This document shows positions 9,939 through 18,859 of a stretch of DNA of 64,000 bases, in pieces. Position 1 is the first letter of the stretch. Each line of letters begins with the position of its first letter. Position numbers and translations under genes: made by a program. Under the pieces are notes generated by a model. The model searched no databases. It was not told the DNA's origin and was given only the letters and a program-made list of their open reading frames with translations. The DNA is taken from contig NKIN01000005.1 of NCBI GenBank assembly GCA_002255905.1, forward strand, positions 1-64,000, read 5' to 3'. This stretch comes from Burkholderiales bacterium PBB1 (GTDB lineage Bacteria; Pseudomonadota; Gammaproteobacteria; Burkholderiales; Burkholderiaceae_C).

Positions 9939-11249
9939 GTGGCAACCAACGCAAACCAATTGGCCAAGAGTGGCAAATTCGGAGACCTGCGTCGACGCCT
10001 GACCTTCTTGCTGCTGGCCTTGGTGGTCTATCGCATGGGGGCGCACATTCCTGTCCCTGGCATCGATCCGAATCAGCTCGCTCAGCTGTTCAAGGGTCAG
10101 CAAGGCGGCATTCTCAGCCTGTTCAACATGTTCTCGGGAGGCGCGCTGTCGCGCTTCACCGTGTTCGCGTTGGGCATCATGCCGTACATCTCGGCGTCGA
10201 TCATCATGCAGTTGATGACCTACGTCGTGCCGACGCTGGAAGCATTGAAGAAGGAAGGCGAAGCCGGCCGTCGCAAGATCACGCAGTACACCCGCTACGG
10301 CACGCTGGGTCTGGCGATCTTCCAGTCGCTGGGCATCGCGATCGCTCTCGAGGGCTCGCAAGGACTGGTGATTGCGCCCGGGTTCGGATTTCGCATGACC
10401 ACGGTGGTCAGCCTGGTGGCTGGCACCATGTTCCTGATGTGGCTGGGCGAGCAGATCACCGAGCGTGGCTTGGGTAACGGCATCTCCATCCTGATCTTCG
10501 CGGGCATTGCTGCCGGCTTGCCGAGCGCGATAGGTGGGTTGATCGAACTGGTCAACACGGGATCCATGAGCCTGGTCGCGTGCATGTTCATCCTGGTGGT
10601 GGTGGCTGCGGTGACGTTCGTGGTGGTTTTCGTCGAGCGAGGCCAGCGCAAGATATTGGTCAACTATGCGAAGCGTCAGGTTGGCAACAAGGTCTACGGC
10701 GGGCAGTCCTCGCATCTGCCTTTGAAGCTCAACATGTCGGGCGTGATCCCACCGATTTTTGCGTCGTCGATCATCCTTCTGCCGGCCACCGTTGTTGGTT
10801 GGTTCGCCACGGGCGATGGTCTGCGCTGGTTGAAGGATCTGGCGGGGCTGTTGTCGCCCGGGCAACCCATTTACGTGTTGCTGTATGCGACAGCGATCAT
10901 CTTTTTCTGCTTTTTCTACACGGCGCTGGTGTTCAACAGCCGCGAAACGGCAGACAACCTGAAAAAGAGCGGTGCGTTCATTCCAGGCATCCGCCCTGGC
11001 GACCAGACGGCGAAGCACATCGATCGCATCCTGTCGCGCCTCACGTTGGCCGGAGCGATCTACATCACTGCCGTCTGCCTGCTGCCTGAGTTTCTGGTGC
11101 TGAAGTACAACGTCCCGTTCTACTTCGGGGGCACGTCGCTGCTGATCATCGTGGTGGTGACCATGGATTTCTGGGCGCAGGTTCAAAGTTATGTACAGAG
11201 CCAGCAGTACGAATCGTTGCTGAAGAAAGCGAATTTCAAACCGAGTTGA
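9939..11249 (+). CDS. secY: Protein translocase subunit SecY
   Basis: 436 residues from GTG 9939 ([21 protein letters not shown]). It is the ten-helix channel of the Sec translocon in the inner membrane, working with SecE, SecG, SecA and, through this window's secDF-yajC, the accessory complex. The [11 protein letters not shown] plug region, the [11 protein letters not shown] loop and the [11 protein letters not shown] cytoplasmic loop are conserved. Being placed after rplO couples translocon supply to ribosome supply. Confidence 0.98.
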   Translation: MATNANQLAKSGKFGDLRRRLTFLLLALVVYRMGAHIPVPGIDPNQLAQLFKGQQGGILSLFNMFSGGALSRFTVFALGIMPYISASIIMQLMTYVVPTLEALKKEGEAGRRKITQYTRYGTLGLAIFQSLGIAIALEGSQGLVIAPGFGFRMTTVVSLVAGTMFLMWLGEQITERGLGNGISILIFAGIAAGLPSAIGGLIELVNTGSMSLVACMFILVVVAAVTFVVVFVERGQRKILVNYAKRQVGNKVYGGQSSHLPLKLNMSGVIPPIFASSIILLPATVVGWFATGDGLRWLKDLAGLLSPGQPIYVLLYATAIIFFCFFYTALVFNSRETADNLKKSGAFIPGIRPGDQTAKHIDRILSRLTLAGAIYITAVCLLPEFLVLKYNVPFYFGGTSLLIIVVVTMDFWAQVQSYVQSQQYESLLKKANFKPS

Positions 11250-11302
11250 TCGACGGCGGCCTTTGAGGCCCAGGCGATGAGCGGAGTCACGTATCGGACC
11301 GC

Positions 11303-11521
11303 ATGGCGAAAGACGACGTTATTCAGATGCAGGGGGAGATTCTTGAGAATCTCCCGAATGCGACTTTCCGGGTCAAGCTGGAGAACGGGCACATTGTGCT
11401 GGGGCATATTTCCGGGAAGATGCGCATGCATTACATCCGGATCCTGCCTGGCGACAAGGTGACCGTCGAACTCACGCCGTATGACCTGAGTCGCGCGCGA
11501 ATTGTGTTCAGAGCCAAATAG
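11303..11521 (+). CDS. infA: Translation initiation factor IF-1
   Basis: 72 residues, a complete S1/OB-fold IF-1: [19 protein letters not shown] start and [18 protein letters not shown] end. It binds the 30S A site during initiation. Its position between secY and rpmJ differs from E. coli, where infA is elsewhere, and is normal for many betaproteobacteria. The upstream Shine-Dalgarno is weak. Confidence 0.97.
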   Translation: MAKDDVIQMQGEILENLPNATFRVKLENGHIVLGHISGKMRMHYIRILPGDKVTVELTPYDLSRARIVFRAK

Positions 11522-11586
11522 GCTCTGCGGTCAGATAGAAACATTCAGTCAGTGCTGAGACGGCCCGGTCGGGCACAGGAGAACCA

Positions 11587-11700
11587 ATGAAAGTAGCTGC
11601 GTCAGTCAAGAAGATGTGCCGGAACTGCAAAGTCATCCGTCGCAAAGGTGTGGTTCGCGTGATCTGCACGGATCCGCGTCACAAACAGCGTCAAGGCTGA
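11587..11700 (+). CDS. rpmJ: 50S ribosomal protein L36 (zinc-binding form)
   Basis: 37 residues starting [18 protein letters not shown]11, C14, C27 and H32 form the zinc ribbon, so this is the zinc-containing (C+) type. L36 is the smallest 50S protein. An AGGAG sits just upstream of the ATG; it closes the spc block before rpsM. Confidence 0.96.
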   Translation: MKVAASVKKMCRNCKVIRRKGVVRVICTDPRHKQRQG

Positions 11701-11736
11701 TACAGCGCTTAGACCACGAGACATTAGAGGAAGCCC

Positions 11737-12102
11737 ATGGCACGCATTGCTGGTATCAACATTCCGCCACACAAGCACGCAGAGATCGGCCTGACATCCA
11801 TCTACGGCGTCGGACGCACCACGGCGCAAAAGATCTGCGTCAACAGCGGTGTGCCGTTCGACCGCAAGATCAAGGATCTGACCGACACCGACCTCGAGCG
11901 CATTCGTGACGAGATCGGTCGTCTGACGATCGAAGGCGATCTGCGCCGCGAAATGTCGATCAACATCAAGCGGCTGATGGATCTGGGCTGCTACCGTGGT
12001 TTCCGTCATCGCCGTGGCCTGCCTGTGCGTGGTCAGCGCACCAAGACGAACGCGCGCACCCGCAAGGGCCCCCGCAAGTCTGGCGCCCTGGTCAAGAAGT
12101 GA
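11737..12102 (+). CDS. rpsM: 30S ribosomal protein S13
   Basis: 121 residues beginning [14 protein letters not shown], with the helix-two-turn-helix core and the basic C-terminal tail [17 protein letters not shown] that reaches the P-site tRNA. First gene of the alpha block. Confidence 0.98.
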   Translation: MARIAGINIPPHKHAEIGLTSIYGVGRTTAQKICVNSGVPFDRKIKDLTDTDLERIRDEIGRLTIEGDLRREMSINIKRLMDLGCYRGFRHRRGLPVRGQRTKTNARTRKGPRKSGALVKK

Positions 12103-12142
12103 TTGCAGACGCCTGACGGCACCCGTTTAAGAAAGAATCGAC

Positions 12143-12544
12143 ATGGCTAAAGCACCCAATACCGCCGCACAGCGTGTGCGCAAGAAAGTTCGCAAGAACG
12201 TCGCCGATGGCATCGCGCACGTGCACGCTTCTTTCAACAACACCATCATCACCATCACCGATCGCCAAGGCGGCGCGCTGTCATGGGCCTCGAGCGGTGG
12301 CCAGGGCTTCAAGGGCTCGCGCAAGAGCACGCCTTTCGCCGCGCAGGTCGCTGCTGAAGTGGCGGGTCGTGCTGCGCAAGAGCAGGGCATCAAGAACCTC
12401 GACGTGCGGATCAAAGGCCCGGGCCCAGGCCGTGAATCGTCCGTTCGCGCGCTGGCTTCGCTTGGCATCCGCATCAACCTGATTTCCGATGTGACACCGG
12501 TGCCACACAACGGCTGCCGTCCGCAAAAGCGTCGTCGCATCTGA
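12143..12544 (+). CDS. rpsK: 30S ribosomal protein S11
   Basis: 133 residues with [15 protein letters not shown] near the N-terminus and the C-terminal [16 protein letters not shown] signature. S11 lies on the 30S platform beside the mRNA exit. A 193-bp gap follows before rpsD. Confidence 0.98.
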   Translation: MAKAPNTAAQRVRKKVRKNVADGIAHVHASFNNTIITITDRQGGALSWASSGGQGFKGSRKSTPFAAQVAAEVAGRAAQEQGIKNLDVRIKGPGPGRESSVRALASLGIRINLISDVTPVPHNGCRPQKRRRI

Positions 12545-12603
12545 GTCGTACCGAACCTTGTCGGCGCTGCTTTCGGGCATCGCCGGCATTTTTGTTGGGA
12601 TCG

Positions 12604-12622
12604 GACGAAGCGAACCTTCGTC
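12604..12622 (+). other. Hairpin in the rpsK-rpsD gap
   Basis: GACGAAG (12604-12610) and CTTCGTC (12616-12622) form a perfect 7-bp stem with a 5-nt loop. No U-tract follows. It could belong to an S4-type autoregulatory leader or be an mRNA processing signal; the sequence does not decide. Nothing else is recognisable in the 12545-12737 gap. Confidence 0.35.
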
Positions 12623-12737
12623 AGCCTCCCAGTTAAGCCCACCGTCTGAGCGCCCAATAACAACACTCGCCAGACTCGCGCAAGCGGTTGTGAAGGATCA
12701 CAGCGACCTGCGTCAGAACGTCAACTAAGGAATCAAC

Positions 12738-13361
12738 GTGGCACGTTATCTCGGTCCCAAGGCGAAACTGTCCCGCCGCGAAGGCACGGACCTGTTTCTC
12801 AAGAGCGCCCGCCGCCCGATCGGCGACAAGGCGAAGTTCGACAGCAAGCCCGGTCAGCACGGCCGCACCTCCGGCTCGCGCACCTCGGACTTCGGTCTGC
12901 AGCTGCGTGAAAAGCAGAAGGTCAAGCGCATGTATGGCGTGCTGGAGCGACAGTTCCGCCGCTACTTCGCCGAAGCCGAGCGCCGCAAGGGCAACACGGG
13001 TGCCAACCTGCTGATGCTGCTCGAATCCCGCCTGGACAACGTCGTTTACCGCATGGGCTTCGGCTCGACACGCGCCGAAGCGCGCCAATTGGTGTCGCAC
13101 AAGTCCATCACGGTCAATGGCGCCGTGGTCAACATCGCCTCCTACAGCGTCAAGGTCGGTGATGCCGTCAGCGTGCGTGAGAAGGCGAAGAAGCAGTTGC
13201 GCATTGCCGATTCGCTCAAGCTCGCCGAAACCATCGGCCTGCCGGCCTGGATCCAGGTCGACGCCTCGAAGATGGAAGGCGTTTTCAAGAAGACGCCAGA
13301 ACGCGACGAGTTGAGCGCCGACATCAAGGAAGCGTTGATCGTCGAACTGTATTCACGCTGA
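12738..13361 (+). CDS. rpsD: 30S ribosomal protein S4
   Basis: 207 residues from a GTG start preceded by [22 protein letters not shown] start, and an S4 RNA-binding domain in the middle ([20 protein letters not shown]). S4 nucleates 30S assembly and is the alpha-operon repressor in E. coli. Only a few Cys are present, so it is the zinc-free form. Confidence 0.97.
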   Translation: MARYLGPKAKLSRREGTDLFLKSARRPIGDKAKFDSKPGQHGRTSGSRTSDFGLQLREKQKVKRMYGVLERQFRRYFAEAERRKGNTGANLLMLLESRLDNVVYRMGFGSTRAEARQLVSHKSITVNGAVVNIASYSVKVGDAVSVREKAKKQLRIADSLKLAETIGLPAWIQVDASKMEGVFKKTPERDELSADIKEALIVELYSR

Positions 13362-13514
13362 TCCGGTTGCGGCGCAGGCAGCGGGTCGTCGTTGATCTGC
13401 TGTCTGCCCCGCTTCAGCTACTTCCCGAGATCGGTGTTGACAGGTGTTGCCAGCACCGACGGGTCCATCAGCCTTATCGGCGTAACGAGCCGAGGGTATT
13501 GAAAGAAAGACCGA

Positions 13515-14501
13515 ATGCAAACGAACTTGCTCAAGCCCAAAGCCATCCACGTCGAACCCCTCTCGATCAACCGCGCCAAGGTCACCTTGGAGCCGTTCGA
13601 GCGCGGTTACGGTCACACCCTGGGCAATGCGCTGCGCCGCGTGTTGCTGTCGTCGATGGTGGGCTACGCGCCGACCGAGGTGACCATTGCCGGCGTGCTG
13701 CACGAGTACTCGACCATCGATGGCGTGCAGGAAGACGTGGTTCACATCATGTTGAACCTGAAGGGCGTCGTGTTCCGCCTGCACAACCGCGACGAAGTGA
13801 CGCTGGTGCTGCGCAAGGACGGCGAAGGCCCGGTCACGGCGGGTGACATCCAGACACCGCACGATGTTGAGATCATCAACCCGGGCCATGTGATTGCCAA
13901 CCTCTCGCAAGGTGGCAAGCTCGACATGCAGATCAAGGTCGAGAAGGGCCGCGGCTATGTGCCGGGCAACCTGCGCCGCTTCGGCGATGAGCCAACCAAG
14001 TCGATCGGCCGCATTGTTCTCGATGCCTCGTTCTCGCCCGTCGCCCGCGTCAGCTACACCGTCGAGAGCGCCCGCGTCGAGCAACGCACCGACCTCGACA
14101 AGCTGGTGATGGAGATCAACACCAACGGCGCCATCTCTCCCGAAGAAGCGATTCGTGCGTCGGCGAAGATCCTGGTCGAGCAGCTGGCCGTGTTCGCACA
14201 GCTCGAGAACAGCGAGATCGCCGCCTTCAACGAGCCGCAAAGCCGCAACACGCAGTTCGACCCGATCCTGCTGCGCCCGGTCGACGAACTGGAGCTGACG
14301 GTGCGTTCGGCCAACTGCCTGAAGGCCGAGAACATCTACTACATCGGTGACCTGATCCAGCGCACCGAGACCGAGCTGCTGAAGACGCCGAATCTGGGTC
14401 GCAAGTCGCTCAACGAAATCAAGGAAGTGCTGGCTTCTCGCGGCCTGACCCTGGGCGGTCGCCTCGAAAACTGGCCTCCGCAAGGTCTGGACAAGCGTTA
14501 A
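13515..14501 (+). CDS. rpoA: RNA polymerase subunit alpha
   Basis: 328 residues. The N-terminal domain ([30 protein letters not shown] region, residues ~20-45) dimerises and assembles beta/beta'. The C-terminal domain ([20 protein letters not shown], with [14 protein letters not shown]) binds UP elements and activators. It lies between rpsD and rplQ as in the standard alpha operon. The 153-bp gap upstream shows a TTGACA at 13437 but no matching -10. Confidence 0.98.
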   Translation: MQTNLLKPKAIHVEPLSINRAKVTLEPFERGYGHTLGNALRRVLLSSMVGYAPTEVTIAGVLHEYSTIDGVQEDVVHIMLNLKGVVFRLHNRDEVTLVLRKDGEGPVTAGDIQTPHDVEIINPGHVIANLSQGGKLDMQIKVEKGRGYVPGNLRRFGDEPTKSIGRIVLDASFSPVARVSYTVESARVEQRTDLDKLVMEINTNGAISPEEAIRASAKILVEQLAVFAQLENSEIAAFNEPQSRNTQFDPILLRPVDELELTVRSANCLKAENIYYIGDLIQRTETELLKTPNLGRKSLNEIKEVLASRGLTLGGRLENWPPQGLDKR

Positions 14502-14517
14502 AGCGTTTCCCGCACGA

Positions 14518-14539
14518 ATGACGGCCACGACGCCGTCAT
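14518..14539 (+). other. Hairpin 1 between rpoA and rplQ
   Basis: ATGACGGC (14518-14525) and GCCGTCAT (14532-14539) form a perfect 8-bp stem with a 6-nt loop, starting 17 nt after the rpoA stop. No long U-tract follows. With the next hairpin it fills the 144-bp rpoA-rplQ gap. Confidence 0.45.
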
Positions 14540-14549
14540 CGGAGATGAC

Positions 14550-14581
14550 AAACGCGCGTGTGCCTTCATGCACGCGCGTTT
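14550..14581 (+). terminator. Hairpin 2 between rpoA and rplQ, possible attenuator
   Basis: The arms at 14550-14560 and 14571-14581 pair perfectly over 11 bp (AAACGCGCGTG with its complement) and enclose a 10-nt loop; the right arm ends in TTT. This looks like a weak or conditional terminator that could reduce readthrough into rplQ. The T-run is short, so full termination is unlikely. Confidence 0.4.
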
Positions 14582-14645
14582 GATCACCACCCCCAGTACC
14601 TGACACGGCTGGGGCTCACAAGTCAGTCAATAAAGGACTCTCACC

Positions 14646-15041
14646 ATGCGTCACCGTCACGGACTTCGCAAACTCAACCGCACCTCTTCGCACCGCCTGG
14701 CGATGTTGCGCAACATGTGCAATTCGCTGCTGCAACACGAGGCCATCAAGACCACCGTGCCGAAGGCCAAGGAGCTGCGTCGCGTTGTCGAGCCGCTGAT
14801 CACGCTGGCCAAGGAGCCCACGCTGGCCAATCGCCGCCTGGCCTTCGACCGCACGCGCGATCGCGACATCGTCACCAAGCTGTTCAACGAACTGGGCCCA
14901 CGCTACAAGGCGCGCCCGGGCGGCTACACCCGCATTCTGAAGATGGGCTTCCGCGTCGGCGACAACGCACCGATGGCCTTCGTGGAACTGGTCGATCGTC
15001 CCGAAGCGGCAGTTGCCGAAGGCAACGAATCGACCGAATAA
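14646..15041 (+). CDS. rplQ: 50S ribosomal protein L17
   Basis: 131 residues starting [20 protein letters not shown] and containing the conserved [20 protein letters not shown] region. L17 lies by the tunnel exit. It ends the alpha block and is preceded by AAAGGA. A tRNA gene and terminator follow. Confidence 0.98.
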   Translation: MRHRHGLRKLNRTSSHRLAMLRNMCNSLLQHEAIKTTVPKAKELRRVVEPLITLAKEPTLANRRLAFDRTRDRDIVTKLFNELGPRYKARPGGYTRILKMGFRVGDNAPMAFVELVDRPEAAVAEGNESTE

Positions 15042-15089
15042 GGATCAAATTGACTTGCCGAATGTCACCGCAGGAAGCGGGTAGTCGGT

Positions 15090-15095
15090 TATAGT
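15090..15095 (+). promoter_or_regulatory. -10-like element before tRNA-fMet
   Basis: TATAGT lies 12 bp before the mature tRNA 5' end. No good -35 is found at 16-18 bp; the nearby TTGACT at 15051 is too far away. The tRNA may be transcribed from here or by readthrough from rplQ. Confidence 0.35.
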
Positions 15096-15107
15096 CATAG
15101 GCTCAGT

Positions 15108-15184
<77 letters not shown>

Positions 15185-15207
15185 AAGATCTACACGGCTC
15201 AGCGCCG

Positions 15208-15243
15208 AAGCAAAACGCCAACCGACAGGTTGGCGTTTTGCTT
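15208..15243. terminator. Strong bidirectional rho-independent terminator
   Basis: Arms 15208-15223 and 15228-15243 pair perfectly over 16 bp around the loop GACA. The outer pairs are A:T rich (AAGCAAAAC on the left, GTTTTGCTT on the right), so a U-run is produced on either strand. It ends the superoperon/tRNA transcript on the + strand and the convergent B12-domain gene on the - strand. Confidence 0.85.
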
Positions 15244-15284
15244 TGTTCAGCGCCGCAGCATCGCCGTATCGGCTCGCCGCATCA

Positions 15285-16202
15285 TCAGGGCGTCATCACC
15301 GACAGCGCCAGTGGCACGCACTCTCGGGCATCGACGCAAATGGCTTCTGCGCCGAAGGCCTCGGCACGATGGGATCCGAGCGAGAAAACCGGACCGCCAA
15401 GCAGCACGGGGGTGGACGGGTTACGCGAGGCCACCTTGAGGCTGTCGACGAGCGCACCGAGCGCGTCGAGTTGAGCGTCGAGCGCCACCGAGATACCGAC
15501 GAGATCGAACCATTCGTTCTGGACAGCATGGCACAGCTCGGTGCGGCTGGGGGAAACCTCCAGCACCACCTGCCAGCCGGCCTTGCGGAAGAACTCCGAC
15601 ACGATCGACAGCCCGAGCACATGCTGAGATCCGGGTGCCGACGCCAGCATCACGCGCTTGACGCCACCACCTTGCTGCGGGCCGTCGTGGTATTCGTAGC
15701 CCATGCCGTGGATGACTTCGTGCATCAGCACGAGACCGACGGTCACTTCGGCAAACCCGAGACGATCGTCTTCCCACTGATGACCCAGATACCGTGCGGC
15801 CGGCGTGATCAGTTCGACGAAGATGTCTTCTGGCGTCAAGCCTTCGACGCGCAGCCGTGCGATCAGCTCTGCCGCGTGCTCGCGTTTCCCCTCCGCGCAG
15901 AACTGGCTGAACACGATGACCTCGTCTCCGAGAAGCCGGGACGCCGTGTCGTTCGCCGCGTGGGCTTCACTTTCGCCGGTACGGTGCGCCTGCACCAGCC
16001 GCGGGATGATGTGGGACTCGAGCACGGTGCGCATCGAACGGCGGCATTCGTCATCGGTGGTCGCAGACCGGTCGCTGGTCTCTGAAGTGCGGCGGGAAGT
16101 GCGTCGCTCGAACATCGACGACAGAGACCAACCGCTGATGGCTCGGCTCAGCTTGAGCATTCGGCCGACCGGGGACGCTGAGAAAGCCAGGTGCATCGCC
16201 AT
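15285..16202 (-). CDS. B12-binding-domain regulator, PpaA/AerR-like
   Basis: 305 residues. Residues ~85-175 form a helical B12-cap-like domain with HQWEDDRLGFAEVTVG (W143, E152). Residues ~183-300 form a Rossmann B12-binding domain in which GSQHVLG gives H194 and G197 of the D-x-H-x-x-G cobalamin motif, with Ser in place of Asp. This layout resembles PpaA/AerR antirepressors and other B12-dependent photoreceptors. No DNA-binding domain is visible; the first ~60 residues are Ser/Arg-rich and non-conserved. It stands alone, and no PpsR or photosynthesis gene lies in the window. The function as a light or redox sensor is inference. The start is set by the first ATG behind a weak GGA. Confidence 0.75.
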   Translation of the reverse strand: MAMHLAFSASPVGRMLKLSRAISGWSLSSMFERRTSRRTSETSDRSATTDDECRRSMRTVLESHIIPRLVQAHRTGESEAHAANDTASRLLGDEVIVFSQFCAEGKREHAAELIARLRVEGLTPEDIFVELITPAARYLGHQWEDDRLGFAEVTVGLVLMHEVIHGMGYEYHDGPQQGGGVKRVMLASAPGSQHVLGLSIVSEFFRKAGWQVVLEVSPSRTELCHAVQNEWFDLVGISVALDAQLDALGALVDSLKVASRNPSTPVLLGGPVFSLGSHRAEAFGAEAICVDARECVPLALSVMTP

Positions 16203-16345
16203 TCGAAGATCCAGTCAAGTCCACCAAGCCATGGCAAAACGTCGCCGCCAGATACAGAAGGTACCTCGCCAGCTGCAGGCATGAATATTAGAGTGAACCC
16301 CTGTAGCTGCCAGGGTCGACCCGCGCCCATTTTCACAGAAGTGTT

Positions 16346-16371
16346 CCCGCCGCATGCTGGGGCGCGGCGGG
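16346..16371 (-). terminator. Weak terminator-like hairpin
   Basis: CCCGCCGC (16346-16353) and GCGGCGGG (16364-16371) pair over 8 bp with a 10-nt loop, 30 bp beyond the stop of the - strand exported protein. There is no T-rich tract, so it may be a rho-dependent or processing structure. The rest of 16203-16400 holds no recognisable gene. Confidence 0.35.
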
Positions 16372-16400
16372 CCGGCGACTGTGGCCCGGAGTGGAACGCC

Positions 16401-17108
16401 TCAATGCCGCGTCACCCGCAACTGCATGAATCGCAGGCTCGGCGGCTGCGCCGACTGGGTTGACCAGGTGGCGCCATCAGGCGACGGCTGCTCGGCGCCC
16501 GTGGTGGCGAACGTGGTCCACTGACCCCAAGGCACGGACAAGGTCGACGCCCAGGTCTGTGCGCCGGACTCAGGGATGTCAGCGCCCCGCCGATCGCCAA
16601 TGTCCTGCGTCTCGATTCGAAGCTCGACCTGCACGGGATCGCGACCCCCTGGCCAGCGTGGCTGCACTGACAACGACTGCCCAGCGCGCAGCCACGTCAC
16701 CGCATTGACGATGCCGCCGCTGGGGACATTGCCTGCCCGGCCCCGACGCTGCGCCGCCTGCACCCATTGAAACGGGAGCGCCTGCGACCAGGACATCTCT
16801 GCGGTGCGGCCGTTGAGCACGCGGATGTCCTGGGTTCGGGCCGACACCGGTGGCTGGGCAGCACTGCTGATCTCCAGCCTCTGCGGGGACCGCCCAGGCG
16901 CCGAACTGGCCGCAGCCTCCGCCGCCAGCTCGGCTTCGCTGATCACGCGGACCTGAACGATCAAATCGACGGCGGGCAGCGCAGCGGGTGTCGCGGACAC
17001 AGTGTGGGTCGACAGGCCGGCCCACAGCAGCCCGACCACGATGCCGCGTGGCGCGATGCCTCGACGCCAATCGCGGAGATTCAGGTGGGTGCAAGTCATT
17101 CGGCCCAT
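16401..17108 (-). CDS. Exported protein with secretin-like core
   Basis: 235 residues from ATG 17108, chosen for a GGAG eight bases upstream. A signal peptide is likely (hydrophobic stretch GIVVGLLWAG, possible cleavage after VSA). The mature part has a VDLIVQVRVISEAEL segment, then QDIRVLNGRTAEMSWSQALP and WLRAGQSLSVQPRWPGG. The last two echo the secretin beta-domain pattern (variable-named loop, then a G-x-x-L-x-V-x-P strand). I do not recognise the gene. It lacks N-domains and a pilotin partner, so a full secretion system role is unlikely. It is divergent from the efflux operon. Confidence 0.55.
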   Translation of the reverse strand: MGRMTCTHLNLRDWRRGIAPRGIVVGLLWAGLSTHTVSATPAALPAVDLIVQVRVISEAELAAEAAASSAPGRSPQRLEISSAAQPPVSARTQDIRVLNGRTAEMSWSQALPFQWVQAAQRRGRAGNVPSGGIVNAVTWLRAGQSLSVQPRWPGGRDPVQVELRIETQDIGDRRGADIPESGAQTWASTLSVPWGQWTTFATTGAEQPSPDGATWSTQSAQPPSLRFMQLRVTRH

Positions 17109-17266
17109 GGTCAGCGCTCCGGTGTGCGCCCATTGTCGCGGTGGTTGGCAAGTCGGAAACACAGCAGCAACACTCGCCGCACAGCATCTGTCTGTCGGCG
17201 CGACGCTGAGTGCGCTGCGGAGCTCGACACCGCCCTTTCCCTGCTGCGTGAGCCGTCAGTGCTTCG

Positions 17267-17275
17267 GCCTAGACT
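17267..17275 (+). promoter_or_regulatory. Possible -10 of the mdtABC operon
   Basis: TAGACT at 17270-17275, 35 bp before the mdtA start, matches the -10 seen before rplN. No convincing -35 is found at the right spacing, so an activator may be needed, as is typical for RND operons. Confidence 0.3.
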
Positions 17276-17310
17276 GAGGGACAGCACAGCACCACGGCCA
17301 CCGAGTTTCA

Positions 17311-18849
17311 ATGAACCACCCCACGGAGCAAGACGTCACCCCGCATCACTCGATACCGTCTTCTTCTGGCAGGCGGGGGTGGGTCCGCCGCGCGATGCCC
17401 TGGCTGCTCGCGTTGCTTCTGGTGGGCGCAGCCCTCTGGTGGTGGAAGACGAACGAGGGCAGCCCGGCCGAGTCCGACACCGCACAAGCCTCGGGCCGCG
17501 CGGACCGGGCGCCCGGAGGCGGCGGGCGCCGCTTCGCGAATGCCGTGCAACCGGTGTCGGCACAGGCGGTGCGTCGGCAGGACATCCGCATCAGCGTCAA
17601 TGCGATCGGCAGCATCAGTGCGTTGAACACGGCCATCGTCCACGCGCAGGTCAGTGGCGTCCTGCAGCGCCTGAACTTCCAGGAAGGGCAGCAGGTCCGC
17701 GCCGGGCAATGGCTGGCGCAGATCGATCCGCGCGTCTTCCAGGCCGCGCTCAGCCAGGCCGAGGGCGGCCTGGCGCGCGACAAGGCCCAGCTCGACAACG
17801 CCCGCATCGACCTGGAGCGCTATCGCGGACTGCTGGCCAAGGACGCGATCCCCAAGCAGCAACTCGACACCCAGGAGGCGCTGGTGCGGCAACTGGAGGG
17901 CACGGTGAAGGCCGATCAGGGTGCGGTCGACAGCGCCCGCGTTCAACTGTCCTACACCCGCGTGACCGCGCCGATCGCCGGGCGCATCGGCCTGAAGCAG
18001 GTCGACCTGGGCAATGTGGTCCAGCCGGGGGACGCCAACGGCATCGTCAGCATCACCCAGACCCAACCCATCTCGCTGATCTTCGCCGTGCCGGCGGTGC
18101 ATGTCCCGACGATCACCGCGCGCCTGCGGTCCGGCGCCCCGATTCCCGTCGAGGCGTGGGAGCGGGGAGGCCAGCGGCAGCTGGCGGTCGGGCGCGTGGC
18201 CACCGTCGACAACGCCATCGACCCCAGCACTGACACGATCAAGGTCAAGGCGGTGTTCCCGAACCGCGATGAGGCCTTGTTCCCGAATCAGGCAGTCAGC
18301 GTCACGCTGCAGCTCGACGTGCTGACCGACGTGATCGCTGTGCCTCAGGCGGCCGTGCTGCGGGGCGCCCAGGGCTTCTATGTCTACGTCGTCAACGACG
18401 ACAACACCGTCAGCACCCGGGTGGTGACGCCGGGCGCGGTCGATGAGGGCTGGATGGCGGTGGAGGGCCCGCTGAAGCCCGACGAGAAGGTGGTGATCGA
18501 TGGCACCGACCGCCTGCGCGAAGGTGCCAAGGTGGAGCTGATCGCGGCCGATCCGAAGCAGCGCGCGGGTGCGAGTGCGCCCGCAGGCGGCAGCCGCCGC
18601 CAACGACGCGGTCCTGACGATCCGGCCAGCACCACCAGCCAACCAGCCGCTGCGGCGTCGGCCGCCGGCGGTGAACGGCGGGCTTCTGGTTCGCCACCGG
18701 CCTCTGGCACCAGCACCGGCGAGCGCCCGCGCTGGATGGACCGGCTCTCGCCTGAGCAGGCAGACAAGGTCAAGGCGATGAGCCCGGACGAGCGGCGTGC
18801 CTGGTTCCGTCCCCAGCGCGAGGGGCGTGACAACCCACCGAGCCCTTGA
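17311..18849 (+). CDS. mdtA: RND efflux periplasmic adaptor (MdtA-like)
   Basis: 512 residues: an N-terminal membrane anchor ([15 protein letters not shown], about residues 31-45), then barrel-sandwich and alpha-hairpin segments ([40 protein letters not shown]) and a beta-barrel region. It bridges the inner-membrane pump encoded next door to the outer-membrane channel. The C-terminus continues ~95 residues beyond the usual fold as a Ser/Ala/Pro/Arg-rich tail ending in a short charged helix ([19 protein letters not shown]). First gene of a four-gene operon; the mdtB start follows within 11 bp. Confidence 0.92.
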   Translation: MNHPTEQDVTPHHSIPSSSGRRGWVRRAMPWLLALLLVGAALWWWKTNEGSPAESDTAQASGRADRAPGGGGRRFANAVQPVSAQAVRRQDIRISVNAIGSISALNTAIVHAQVSGVLQRLNFQEGQQVRAGQWLAQIDPRVFQAALSQAEGGLARDKAQLDNARIDLERYRGLLAKDAIPKQQLDTQEALVRQLEGTVKADQGAVDSARVQLSYTRVTAPIAGRIGLKQVDLGNVVQPGDANGIVSITQTQPISLIFAVPAVHVPTITARLRSGAPIPVEAWERGGQRQLAVGRVATVDNAIDPSTDTIKVKAVFPNRDEALFPNQAVSVTLQLDVLTDVIAVPQAAVLRGAQGFYVYVVNDDNTVSTRVVTPGAVDEGWMAVEGPLKPDEKVVIDGTDRLREGAKVELIAADPKQRAGASAPAGGSRRQRRGPDDPASTTSQPAAAASAAGGERRASGSPPASGTSTGERPRWMDRLSPEQADKVKAMSPDERRAWFRPQREGRDNPPSP

Positions 18850-18859
18850 GCACCGCGTC

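Noticed and set aside
13437..13442. Perfect TTGACA before rpoA
   Set aside because: No acceptable -10 occurs 16-18 bp downstream; it also lies in the arm of a local hairpin.
15051..15056. TTGACT as a -35 for tRNA-fMet
   Set aside because: It is 33 bp from the TATAGT at 15090, too far for sigma-70; no -10 lies at the right distance.
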